This document shows, in pieces, positions 1 to 6,437 of a stretch of DNA of 23,244 nt (the first letter of the stretch is position 1; each line of letters starts with the position of its first letter). The notes below the pieces were generated by a model. The model did not search any database. It had not been told where the DNA came from and saw only the letters and a list, made by a program, of their open reading frames with translations. A program made the translations under genes and the position numbers. The stretch comes from DATKZS01 sp035527835 [NCBI: bacterium] (GTDB lineage: Bacteria > RBG-13-61-14): contig DATKZS010000003.1 of NCBI GenBank assembly GCA_035527835.1, positions 1 through 23,244 on the forward strand, given 5' to 3'.

Positions 1-10
1 CATTACTCAT
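1..10 (-). CDS. 5' tip of a leftward gene (partial)
   Basis: Only the first three codons lie inside the window. On the minus strand an ATG at 10-8 is preceded, after 10 nt, by a strong Shine-Dalgarno sequence AAGGAGG (27-21). That is the only reason to propose a gene. Nothing can be said about the product. A second ATG begins at position 3 in another frame and has a less favourable spacing. Confidence 0.4.
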
Positions 11-101
11 GATCAGTGGTCCTCCTTTTCAATTAATTTTGTAAATGAGCTGATGCTAACCCATCACGCTCGGTGAGGCCACTGACCTATTTATTCATGA
101 T

Positions 102-141
102 GGCTTGGCGGTTTTCTTACGGCCTATTTTGGACAAGAGTG
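102..141 (+). repeat. 40-nt element, inverted copy at 18793-18832
   Basis: These 40 nt match the reverse complement of 18793-18832 at 39 of 40 positions. The core reads CTTGGCGGTTTTCTT, then CGGCCTATTTTGGACAAGAG. At the second locus the sequence is the left arm of a larger inverted-repeat element. Only one arm is seen here, so this copy is either a solo arm or a truncated element. Confidence 0.75.
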
Positions 142-303
142 ATTCCACAATCATCTGCGTTCATCTGCGGCTTTTTTATTCTCATGACAATTTGGTTGCG
201 GCCAGGTGCCGCGCTGGGATATGGAAAAAGGTCGCGCCTGAAGATGTAAAAACCACGCGTTCCGGCCGGGCGAAACGGAGATGAATCCGGGAAAAAAAGA
301 GAC

Positions 304-363
304 AGGATTAACGGGATTTTCAAAAGACCCAGCTTGCTTTTCCTCCTTCATCCCGTTAATCCT
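304..363. repeat. Perfect 14-bp inverted repeat (GGATTAACGGGAT type)
   Basis: AGGATTAACGGGAT at 304-317 is exactly complementary to 350-363, and a T-run follows. The 32-nt spacer has no coding potential. The T-run after the right arm could let it act as a terminator on the plus strand, but no plus-strand gene ends just before it, so an intergenic repeat is more likely. Confidence 0.65.
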
Positions 364-660
364 TTTTTAAATCTTTGGTTCCGTGCACTCGAGAGTGGAT
401 CATCCTCCGGCGGGGTTTAAGAATTTACACGACTTGACTGAGCTCGTCGAAGTCGGATGAAAACGGATGAGACGGCAGCCTGCGCGCCAAAGCTGCTCCC
501 GCCTGCCGGAGCCATGCGGCGGGCAGGTCGGCGGCGGAGCGATGACACGGATCAGAGAATGGCCGGAAATTTCTTGATCCGTGAGATCGGTTCCCATCCG
601 TAGGCTGGGAAAAGATCGCCGGTCTCGGTGACTTGAAGGGAGACGGATTGACTTGACGCC

Positions 661-733
661 GACGGATGGAATACGGACCGCACGGATATCCTGGTCCGAT
701 CCGTGAAATCCGTTCGAATCCGTTCCATCCGTG
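661..733. repeat. Imperfect hairpin of ATCCGT/ACGGAT units
   Basis: The left arm (661-687) and right arm (699-733) are built of repeated ACGGAT or ATCCGT words and are roughly complementary, with gaps. Scattered related words continue back to about 455. I read this as a decayed repeat with no gene. Confidence 0.55.
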
Positions 734-799
734 TGAAACTCTTGGTTGTTCATGCTGCAAGTGTCATCCACTCTAAAATGCACAGAGCCCCCAAAAAAA

Positions 800-828
800 T
801 TGACACCCGGCGCATGGGGTGTTAGCTT
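800..828 (+). promoter_or_regulatory. Putative sigma70-type promoter for the 858 gene
   Basis: A consensus -35 TTGACA (800-805) is followed after exactly 17 nt by TAGCTT (823-828), a weak -10 with three of six consensus bases. Transcription would begin near 835, just ahead of the purine-rich ribosome site at 842-853. The -35 and spacing support it; the -10 is poor. Confidence 0.45.
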
Positions 829-857
829 AGGGCCAGTCAGCGGGGAAGGGAAGTGCA

Positions 858-1715
858 ATGTCCCCGCCGTTTTCAGCCTCCGGAGTGAGGAGGCGGATCG
901 GAAACGCATGCATGTCCAAGATTACCCGGTTGAACCGGCTCCCGGCCAAGGAAAAGAACGAGTATTACTCGCTGCTCATACCGGACAGCCTGTTTGAGAG
1001 ATTCCGGATTGACAAGGCCACCGGCCAAAACGATGCGGGGGAGCAGTGCATTGACATCGAGGCGCCGGCCGGGGGCTCGGAGGCGAGCATCCAGGTGAAG
1101 CGGACCCCGTCGGACCGGGACGCGTTGTTTTACATCGAGGTGCGGGACTCGCGGGACCTGGTGCGCATGTTCTGGGACTTCATCCTGGTGAACGACCCGG
1201 AGTTGCCGCGGTTCGACACGGACGTTACGCCGGAGGGCGGCGACCGCTGGCTGAACTGGCGGCGCAGAAACCACAAGGAGGAGAAGCAGGCGCTGGAGTG
1301 CGGGCTGGCCCCGGGCCAGGTGCGGCGCGGGATGAAGCTGACCAGCGAGTTCAACAAGTGCCTGGACGTTTTCTGCCAGGCGGTGGGATTCAAGAGTATT
1401 GGCCTGGAGGCGCTGTTCTACCATAACGCGATCCTGTACGAGCGTCACGGGTTCCGGTACTTTGATTACGAGAAGGTGATGCGGCGCATCCACGAGGAGT
1501 TCCAGCCGGGGGGAGTGCTTTACGCGCGGCTGGACGGCTCGACCTTCCGGCAGGGCTGGTTCGCGGAGTCGGTGCGGGGCCGGAGCTGGTGCATCCACTC
1601 GAACATCCTGGACGAGGTATGGGAGGCCGGGTTCGACCCGTGGACGCCGCCGCTGATGTACCGGATGGTGGGACAGCGCTTCAGCGTGAACACGGTGCCG
1701 GGCGTGGGGTATTGA
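858..1715 (+). CDS. Uncharacterised 285-aa protein
   Basis: I do not recognise this family. The protein is soluble, with no signal peptide or membrane segment, and rich in Arg, Glu and aromatic residues. A stretch around residues 190-203 (LYERHGFRYF) resembles the end of a GNAT acetyltransferase fold. The C-terminal third holds conserved-looking Gly/Trp-rich pieces (LDGSTFRQGW and VRGRSWCIHS). The start is uncertain. ATG 858 has a purine-rich site GGGGAAGGGAAG just upstream and fits the proposed promoter. ATG 912 (MSKITRLNR) gives a more natural N-terminus, but its AGGAGG is 18 nt away. Third codon positions are strongly G/C, as in glyA, so it is a real gene. It stands alone: a perfect hairpin separates it from glyA. 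Confidence 0.8.
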   Translation: MSPPFSASGVRRRIGNACMSKITRLNRLPAKEKNEYYSLLIPDSLFERFRIDKATGQNDAGEQCIDIEAPAGGSEASIQVKRTPSDRDALFYIEVRDSRDLVRMFWDFILVNDPELPRFDTDVTPEGGDRWLNWRRRNHKEEKQALECGLAPGQVRRGMKLTSEFNKCLDVFCQAVGFKSIGLEALFYHNAILYERHGFRYFDYEKVMRRIHEEFQPGGVLYARLDGSTFRQGWFAESVRGRSWCIHSNILDEVWEAGFDPWTPPLMYRMVGQRFSVNTVPGVGY

Positions 1716-1734
1716 GTGAGGATGGAGGCATAAC

Positions 1735-1812
1735 TTTTAACGCCAAGACGCCAAGGTATTTTGATAATCTTTTTCCTGATTAACTTGGTGCCTTGGCGTC
1801 TTGGCGTTAAAA
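1735..1812. repeat. Perfect 22-bp inverted repeat, CGCCAAG family
   Basis: The left arm 1735-1756 (core AACGCCAAGACGCCAAGG) is exactly complementary to 1791-1812, with a 34-nt AT-rich loop. It lies 17 nt after the stop of the 858 gene and 47 nt before glyA. The arms contain tandem CGCCAAG words, which recur in the element at 18785-19060. It could terminate or insulate transcripts, since runs of T or A flank both arms. Confidence 0.8.
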
Positions 1813-1859
1813 ATTTTGTTGATTACTCTGTTCATCTTTAAATTGACGGAGGCCTTCAG

Positions 1860-3146
1860 ATGTACGAGAAGAACGTGGAACGGATCGAGGAGCTGGTCAG
1901 GCAACAGAACGAGTGGCGTTCGCACACGATCAACCTGATCGCGAGCGAGAACGTGATGAGCAAGCGGGCGCGGGCGGTGATGGGCTCGGACTTCACTCAC
2001 CGCTACGCGGAGGGCCATCCGGGCGAGCGGTATTACCAGGGCACGGAAAAGATTGACGAGATCGAGACGCGCTGCAAGCAGCACCTGAAGACGCTGTTGA
2101 ACTGCCGCCACCTGGACGTCAGGCCGGTGTCGGGCACGGTGGCGAACGACGCCGTGTTCTCGCGCTACATCTCCCACGGCGACGTGGTGATGGTGAACTC
2201 GACCTCCGGCGGCGGCCACATCAGCCACCACAAGGCCGGGAGCGTGGGCAAGTACACGCACAACATCATTGACTTCCCGACGACGAAGGACGGGTATCAC
2301 ATGGACGTGGACCACGCGCTCGACCTGATCGAGAGCCTGTCGCCCAAGGTGCTGGTGATGGGCAAGAGCCTGTTCCTGTTCCCGGAGCCGGTGGCGGCGC
2401 TGGCGCCGATCTGCCGGGAGAAGGGGATTGTATTGATCTACGACGCGGCGCACGTGCTCGGGCTGATCGCGGGCAAGAAGTTCCAGGACCCGCTCAAGGA
2501 GGGCGCGACCCTGGTCACGGCCTCGACGCACAAGACGTTTTTCGGGTCGCAGCGCGGCATCGTGTTCTCGAACATGAAGGACGCGGACTGGACCAAAATT
2601 GACAAGGGCGCGTTCCCGGGCAGCTCCTCGAACCACCACCTGGACACGCTGGTGCCGCTGGCGATCACGGCGTACGAGTTCCTGGAGTTCGGAGAGGAAT
2701 ACGCGGACCAGGTGGTGCGGAACGCGAAGGCGCTGGCCAAGGCGCTGCACAGCCGGGGGTTTAACGTGCAGGCCGCGGACTTCGGGTTCACCGAGAGCCA
2801 CCAACTGGCGGTGGACGTGTCCAAGATCGGCGGCGGCGACGAGGTGGCGCGGATCCTGAAAGACAACGGGATCATCATCAATATGAATTTGCTGCCGTTC
2901 GAGCCGCTGGAGAAGGTGCAGAACCCGGCGGGCATCCGGCTCGGGGTGCAGGAGATGACGCGGGTGGGAATGAAGGAACCGGAGATGGAGCGGATCGCGG
3001 AGCTGTTCAAAAAATGCCTGATTGACGGAGGGTTCATCGGAGAGGAGGTCAAGGAATTGCGCAAGGACTACCAGACCGTGCACTACAGCTTTGACGAGGG
3101 CGCGCTGCCCGCCGAGCGGCACAAGCCGCTGGCCGTGGTCCAGTAA
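1860..3146 (+). CDS. glyA: Serine hydroxymethyltransferase, archaeal-type
   Basis: This PLP enzyme (428 aa) should convert serine plus tetrahydrofolate (or a related pterin) to glycine and methylene-tetrahydrofolate in the cytoplasm. Hallmarks are NLIASEN at 25-31, HRYAEGHPGERYYQG at 47-61, the pyridine-nitrogen aspartate in YDAAH (Asp195, His198), the Schiff-base lysine in STHKTFFG (Lys225) and the substrate-carboxylate arginine in GIRLGVQEMTRVGM (Arg360). The SGGGHISHH block and KTFFGSQRG, in place of KTLRGPRGG, resemble archaeal or methanogen GlyA as I recall it. The start is fixed by GGAGG at 1848-1852, 7 nt before ATG. The stop overlaps the next start by one base (TAATG), so the two are co-translated. 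Confidence 0.93.
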   Translation: MYEKNVERIEELVRQQNEWRSHTINLIASENVMSKRARAVMGSDFTHRYAEGHPGERYYQGTEKIDEIETRCKQHLKTLLNCRHLDVRPVSGTVANDAVFSRYISHGDVVMVNSTSGGGHISHHKAGSVGKYTHNIIDFPTTKDGYHMDVDHALDLIESLSPKVLVMGKSLFLFPEPVAALAPICREKGIVLIYDAAHVLGLIAGKKFQDPLKEGATLVTASTHKTFFGSQRGIVFSNMKDADWTKIDKGAFPGSSSNHHLDTLVPLAITAYEFLEFGEEYADQVVRNAKALAKALHSRGFNVQAADFGFTESHQLAVDVSKIGGGDEVARILKDNGIIINMNLLPFEPLEKVQNPAGIRLGVQEMTRVGMKEPEMERIAELFKKCLIDGGFIGEEVKELRKDYQTVHYSFDEGALPAERHKPLAVVQ

Positions 3147-3514
3147 TGTTCGAGCTGGCCGTCACCAGAAGGTTCGCCGCGGCGCACCAGCTCCGCGGGT
3201 ACAAGGGAAAGTGCGAGAACCTGCACGGGCACACGTACCGCGTTGACGTGTTCGTGCGGGCCGAAAAATTGAACGACCTCGGCCTGGCGGTGGACTTCAA
3301 GGAACTGAAGGCCAAGATTGACGATCTGCTCGAGCTCTACGACCACCAGTTCGTGAACCAGGTCCCGCCGTTCGACCGGATCAACCCCAGCGCCGAGAAC
3401 ATGGCGCGGGTGTTTTACGAAGAGATTGAGAAAAGGCTGCCTCCGGGCGTCGCCATCTCGCGGGTGACGGTGTGGGAGAGCGAGGACGCGGCGGCGACGT
3501 ACTTGGTGAGTTGA
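3146..3514 (+). CDS. queD: QueD / 6-pyruvoyl-tetrahydropterin synthase family protein
   Basis: This is a 122-aa COG0720 (T-fold) enzyme. The family acts on dihydroneopterin triphosphate: QueD makes 6-carboxy-tetrahydropterin for queuosine, and some relatives supply folate. Zinc ligands are His14 (AAAHQL) and His27/His29 (LHGHTY). The catalytic cysteine is Cys23, the Asp-His pair is Asp66/His67, and the pterin-anchoring glutamate is Glu111 (WESEDA). PSAENMA at 81-87 matches the usual PTSENLA. Glu24 follows the cysteine, giving CExxHGH, a pattern I recall for family members linked to both queuosine and folate. The one-base overlap with glyA, a folate enzyme, favours a pterin/folate role. No other queuosine gene is in the window. 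Confidence 0.88.
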   Translation: MFELAVTRRFAAAHQLRGYKGKCENLHGHTYRVDVFVRAEKLNDLGLAVDFKELKAKIDDLLELYDHQFVNQVPPFDRINPSAENMARVFYEEIEKRLPPGVAISRVTVWESEDAAATYLVS

Positions 3515-3526
3515 GCCCGCCAAAGT

Positions 3527-3549
3527 GTAGGAGCGACTTTAGTCGCGAC
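3527..3549 (+). repeat. REP-like element with GTAG and a TTTA-looped hairpin
   Basis: GTAGGA precedes the hairpin GCGAC-TTTA-GTCGC. A 5' GTAG next to a short hairpin is the known layout of REP sequences mobilised by RAYT (TnpA_REP) transposases. It starts 13 nt after the queD stop. Related copies lie at 3660-3682 and 6285-6307. Confidence 0.65.
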
Positions 3550-3571
3550 CCTTTTATCAGGCCTTCTGTTT

Positions 3572-3643
3572 TCGCACAAAGGCACAGAGGACACGGAGTG
3601 AAGAAAATAATATTTTCTCTGCAGCTCCGTGACTCCGTGTGAG
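3572..3643. repeat. Diverged long inverted repeat, GCACAGAG family
   Basis: The left arm (3572-3600, GCACAAAGGCACAGAGGACA) pairs imperfectly with the right arm (3621-3643, CTCCGTGACTCCGTGTGAG) around an AT-rich centre. It belongs to the same family as the hairpins at 6330-6398, 13799-13910 and 22041-22150, and is the most decayed of the four. Confidence 0.6.
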
Positions 3644-3659
3644 CTCTTCCATCACTCAT

Positions 3660-3682
3660 GTAGGAGCGAATTCAGTCGCGAT
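3660..3682 (+). repeat. Second REP-like element (TTCA loop)
   Basis: GTAGGAGCGAATTCAGTCGC repeats the layout of 3527-3549, in the same orientation. The TTCA loop is closed by an imperfect GCGAA/GTCGC stem with one mismatch. The two copies flank the GCACAGAG-type inverted repeat. Confidence 0.6.
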
Positions 3683-3689
3683 TCTTCCG

Positions 3690-3712
3690 AGCCCGATTCA
3701 TCGGGCTTTTTT
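3690..3712 (+). terminator. Rho-independent terminator
   Basis: A 7-bp stem, AGCCCGA/TCGGGCT, with a TTCA loop is followed by a run of six T. It is 176 nt after queD and is the first convincing terminator for glyA-queD. Its loop matches those of the hairpin array that follows, so it may itself be the first unit of the array. Confidence 0.65.
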
Positions 3713-3723
3713 ATGGGTTCAGG

Positions 3724-3946
3724 CCAGCCATTTATGGCTGGTTGAGAGCGGCGGAATCAAGGAGGAGGGCGTTTTAACGCCCTTCTCGGAATAACGGCTT
3801 CAGCCGCTCCGGGGACGTTGCCGGGATAAATCCCGCTATCTCGAGAACCCCGTTGAAACGGGGTCGGGCACAGGTTTAAAACCTGTTCCACCGTCACCCG
3901 CGCTAAAGCACGGGCCTGCACTTGAGCAAGGCCGGTGAACCGGCCT
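3724..3946. repeat. Array of eight short hairpins with different stems but constant loops
   Basis: Eight hairpins follow one another: 3724-3741 (loop TTTA), 3767-3782 (TTTA), 3795-3806 (TTCA), 3822-3835 (TAAA), 3847-3864 (TGAA), 3871-3885 (TTAAA), 3897-3914 (TAAA, one mismatch) and 3929-3946 (TGAA). Stems are 4-7 bp and share no sequence. The loops are TTYA in the first part and mostly the complement TRAA in the second. No open frame, CRISPR-like constant repeat or RNA-gene consensus fits. Shorter clusters of similar hairpins occur at 19224-19344 and 22992-23075. Confidence 0.75.
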
Positions 3947-4012
3947 CCCCGTACCATCAGCCTCCGCCACATTGCCGCCACAACTCTCCCTCCTTTTTCC
4001 ACATCTTTGCCA

Positions 4013-4040
4013 TTGCCCCGGTCACTCCATGGTCTATAAT
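4013..4040 (+). promoter_or_regulatory. Putative sigma70-type promoter for the CBM9-like gene
   Basis: A consensus -10 TATAAT (4035-4040) lies 16 nt after TTGCCC (4013-4018), which matches four of six -35 bases. It is 41 nt ahead of the ATG at 4082, immediately after the hairpin array, and no other gene lies between. Confidence 0.55.
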
Positions 4041-4081
4041 GGCCCCCATGCATGAGATAAAAGCCTGAAGGAGAGAGGGCG

Positions 4082-6274
4082 ATGAAGAAAAGGAACAGGA
4101 TGGTTGGCGGCATGTCGGGAGTTTTGCTGATGCTTTTATTCGCATCCGCACTGGCCCCGGCGCGGGCCCAGGATGGGGACGGGCCGGAGGCGCAGCCGCA
4201 AGTCATGTTTTTCCTCCCTTTGGGCGGCGACACGGAATTTTCCAAAGAATTGCAAGGCCCATGGTCCGGGCGGCCAGCGGTCACGCGCATCACGACCCGG
4301 GACCACGTGTTCCATCAGCCCGATAAGTGGCAGGGAGCGCAGGACCTGTTTTTCCAGACGATTGTGCAAAAGGACGACCATAACATCCGCTTCGACGTCA
4401 AGGTCAATGACGACGTGATGGTGACAGGAAAAGATATCAAGGACCTGTGGCGCGACCACGTGGAGCTGTGGCTAGGCCTGTCCTCGCAGCCCGAGCCCGA
4501 GCAGTATCCGATTGAAGATTATAATGCTCCCGAACTGGAGAGAGTTGTGCAACTGGGCCTGGTGCCGGATGCGGGCAACAGCGTGAGCGTCAAGCTGTGG
4601 AAGGATTATAATGCGAATGACAAGTCCGCGGTGCCGAAAAAGCAGCGGCTCCCGGAGCTGGCAAAGGCCCGCGCTCGGCTCCAAAAAACATCCTCCGGTT
4701 ACCTGATAACCTTCACCATGCCCCAGCCCGCGGCCGGCAAGATCTATTACTCTCGTGTGTGCGTATCCGACGACGACGACCCAGCCGCGCCCTCCCAGAA
4801 GACGCTGATGTGCACATCCAGTGACCCGCTGCCGCTGGTCTTTTATAGAGGTCCGACCGACCCCCCTGCAGGCCCCGCCGACTTGTTTGATACGCGGCCC
4901 GAGCGGCATATTACCAAGGTGAGAAAAATCAGCGCCGATGAATTCAAGGGCCTGAAAAAGAAAATGGTGATGCTGGCACGGAAGGACGGCCCGGGCGACG
5001 CCCAGTTTTTGCTCATGGCCAAGCCCAGTACCGTGAAGGCCGGACTCAAGGACGTGGACTGGAACGGCGAAAGGCTGCCAGTGTCGCGGTTCGCGTTTCC
5101 AGACATGGACGCCATAAGCCTGGTCTATCGCATCGGCCCCAATCACTATGCCGGCGACTTTGATGGTGATGGAGAGAGTGCCGCTTGCCTGATCAACAAG
5201 CCGGGCCAGCCGGTTAAATGTTTAATGGGCATGGACTATGTGCTGGAAACCTGCTCGCTGGGGCCAGGGCGAATTCTCGTAAAATATGAGAATTCCATTG
5301 ACTGGGGAGGATCACCTGTAAAACTTGCTTCCTATTTCTGGGCATACATTGCCCAGGGCGATACCGCCGTCCTGTTTCCCCTGATGGAAAACGTGGATGT
5401 TTCGGATGGAGGCTTCTCAACGGCGGGGGGATCCAACATCCAAGCTGATTTTTCAACCAGGGATCTTGACGGCGACGGCCGAAAAGAGATCGTGTATAAG
5501 CTACAAAGCTCCTACTGGGAGCACTCTCCTTTCCATGTTTCCAAGAAAATGGAAGCATTGGATCAAAACGGAAAAGACATCACCGCTGCTATGCAGTGGG
5601 CCCCGGAGATCTTCTCGCCCCTCTGCCGCGCTCCCGAAACAGGGGCTGCCGGCGCGAAATGGCAATATCCTCCGATCCTTGACCGTTCAGCGAGGAGCGC
5701 TGTTTCCTGGCACCCTGAGGCATGGCAAGGGCCGAAGGACCTGTCCTTCCAACTACAGTCCTGCACCGACGAGGCGTACCTTTATTTCCGGGTCCAGGCC
5801 AGGGACAATGCGGTTATTGCGGCCCCCGCCATGAAGGACGTGGTCAGGGACCATGTGGAGCTATGGCTTAATTTTGTCGGCTCTTATGCATTTCCGTCGT
5901 CCACGTATGAAAATTTATATTCCGGCTATGTCTACCCGGAATCAGAGCTGCAGATCGGCATCGTTCCACTTGGCGAGGGCAAGGCGCGGTCGGAGGTATG
6001 GTCGTCGGATGAAGAACGCGACGAGGACACCCCTCTCGATCTGCTCTGGACCATGGACATGAGGCGCGTCAAGGCGGAGTACCAGAGGACCGATGATGGC
6101 TACGTGATGACCGTCGCGGTGCCGCTGCCCCTGGCCGGGGTGCTGGACGGCGCCGTGGTGTGCGTGTCCGACACCGACGACCCCAAAGCCACCGCCCAGA
6201 AGACCATGATGTGCACCACCCCGAGCCGGCCGGGAAGATTGGTCTATGGCGGCGGGGAGACAAGCGCCAGGTGA
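4082..6274 (+). CDS. Secreted protein with two CBM9-like domains
   Basis: The 730-aa protein starts with a clear Sec signal (KKRNR, a hydrophobic core at about 11-25, likely cleavage after ARA29). Residues 78-255 and 543-720 are an internal duplication. Each copy holds a W-Q/G-x-x-DL-F/S-F-Q strand, RDHVELWL (124-131 and 589-596) and a closing CVSD-x-DDP-QKT-MCT block. This layout resembles the family-9 carbohydrate-binding module fold. The central part (about 280-510) carries two calcium-loop-like motifs, DFDGDG (359-364) and DLDGDG (461-466), of the FG-GAP/VCBS type. No catalytic domain is visible. GAAGGAGAG lies just ahead of ATG 4082. A role in binding extracellular or periplasmic polysaccharide is inferred. 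It is convergent with a glycosidase-like gene. Confidence 0.85.
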   Translation: MKKRNRMVGGMSGVLLMLLFASALAPARAQDGDGPEAQPQVMFFLPLGGDTEFSKELQGPWSGRPAVTRITTRDHVFHQPDKWQGAQDLFFQTIVQKDDHNIRFDVKVNDDVMVTGKDIKDLWRDHVELWLGLSSQPEPEQYPIEDYNAPELERVVQLGLVPDAGNSVSVKLWKDYNANDKSAVPKKQRLPELAKARARLQKTSSGYLITFTMPQPAAGKIYYSRVCVSDDDDPAAPSQKTLMCTSSDPLPLVFYRGPTDPPAGPADLFDTRPERHITKVRKISADEFKGLKKKMVMLARKDGPGDAQFLLMAKPSTVKAGLKDVDWNGERLPVSRFAFPDMDAISLVYRIGPNHYAGDFDGDGESAACLINKPGQPVKCLMGMDYVLETCSLGPGRILVKYENSIDWGGSPVKLASYFWAYIAQGDTAVLFPLMENVDVSDGGFSTAGGSNIQADFSTRDLDGDGRKEIVYKLQSSYWEHSPFHVSKKMEALDQNGKDITAAMQWAPEIFSPLCRAPETGAAGAKWQYPPILDRSARSAVSWHPEAWQGPKDLSFQLQSCTDEAYLYFRVQARDNAVIAAPAMKDVVRDHVELWLNFVGSYAFPSSTYENLYSGYVYPESELQIGIVPLGEGKARSEVWSSDEERDEDTPLDLLWTMDMRRVKAEYQRTDDGYVMTVAVPLPLAGVLDGAVVCVSDTDDPKATAQKTMMCTTPSRPGRLVYGGGETSAR

Positions 6275-6284
6275 TGCTTCAGAT

Positions 6285-6307
6285 GTGGGAGCGACTTCAG
6301 TCGCGAT
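6285..6307 (+). repeat. REP-like element (GTGG variant, TTCA loop)
   Basis: GTGGGA precedes the hairpin GCGAC-TTCA-GTCGC and is nearly the same as 3527-3549. It begins 11 nt after a stop codon, as the first copy begins 13 nt after queD, so both sit at 3' ends of genes in the same orientation. Confidence 0.65.
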
Positions 6308-6329
6308 CTCTCTTGTCAGGCATTTTTTT

Positions 6330-6398
6330 CACACAGAGGCACAGAGGACGCAGAGTTAAGAATAAATTTTTATCTCTGTGTCTCTGTGCCTCTGTGCG
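6330..6398. repeat. Long inverted repeat, GCACAGAG family
   Basis: The left arm 6330-6355 (core ACAGAGGCACAGAGGACGCA) and right arm 6374-6398 (CTCTGTGTCTCTGTGCCTCT) are nearly complementary over about 25 nt, with an AT-rich loop. It lies between two convergent genes (stops at 6274 and 6438), so it could act as a two-way terminator. Confidence 0.75.
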
Positions 6399-6437
6399 AG
6401 ATCCCCTCTTTTCCCATGCACGGCCCGGCGCCCCGGA

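Larger units (their letters stand above)
11..799. other. Long intergenic stretch made of decayed inverted repeats
   Basis: No credible gene is seen in these 790 nt. Open frames here (for example 400-909 minus) are low-complexity, repeat-derived and lack ribosome sites. The stretch holds at least four unrelated repeat types: a 40-nt element at 102-141 with a copy at 18793-18832, a short tract rich in ATCTGCG at about 151-172, a perfect 14-bp inverted repeat at 304-363, and a decayed ATCCGT/ACGGAT hairpin at 661-733. This looks like a landing zone for small repeats rather than regulatory DNA of one gene. Confidence 0.6.

Noticed and set aside
400-909. 169-aa minus-strand open frame
   Set aside because: It covers repeat DNA (the ATCCGT hairpin) and the promoter of the 858 gene, has no ribosome site and Ser/Pro/Arg-rich composition.
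1820-1859. Riboswitch or strong promoter before glyA
   Set aside because: Only 47 nt separate the hairpin from the start codon; no glycine-riboswitch features and no -35/-10 pair with proper spacing were found.
1737-3122. 461-aa open frame antisense to glyA
   Set aside because: It is a by-product of G/C-rich third positions in glyA: composition is Arg/His/Leu/Val-rich, there is no ribosome site, and glyA is unmistakable.
3724-3946. CRISPR array
   Set aside because: No constant repeat or regular spacing; each palindrome has its own stem. No cas gene is present.
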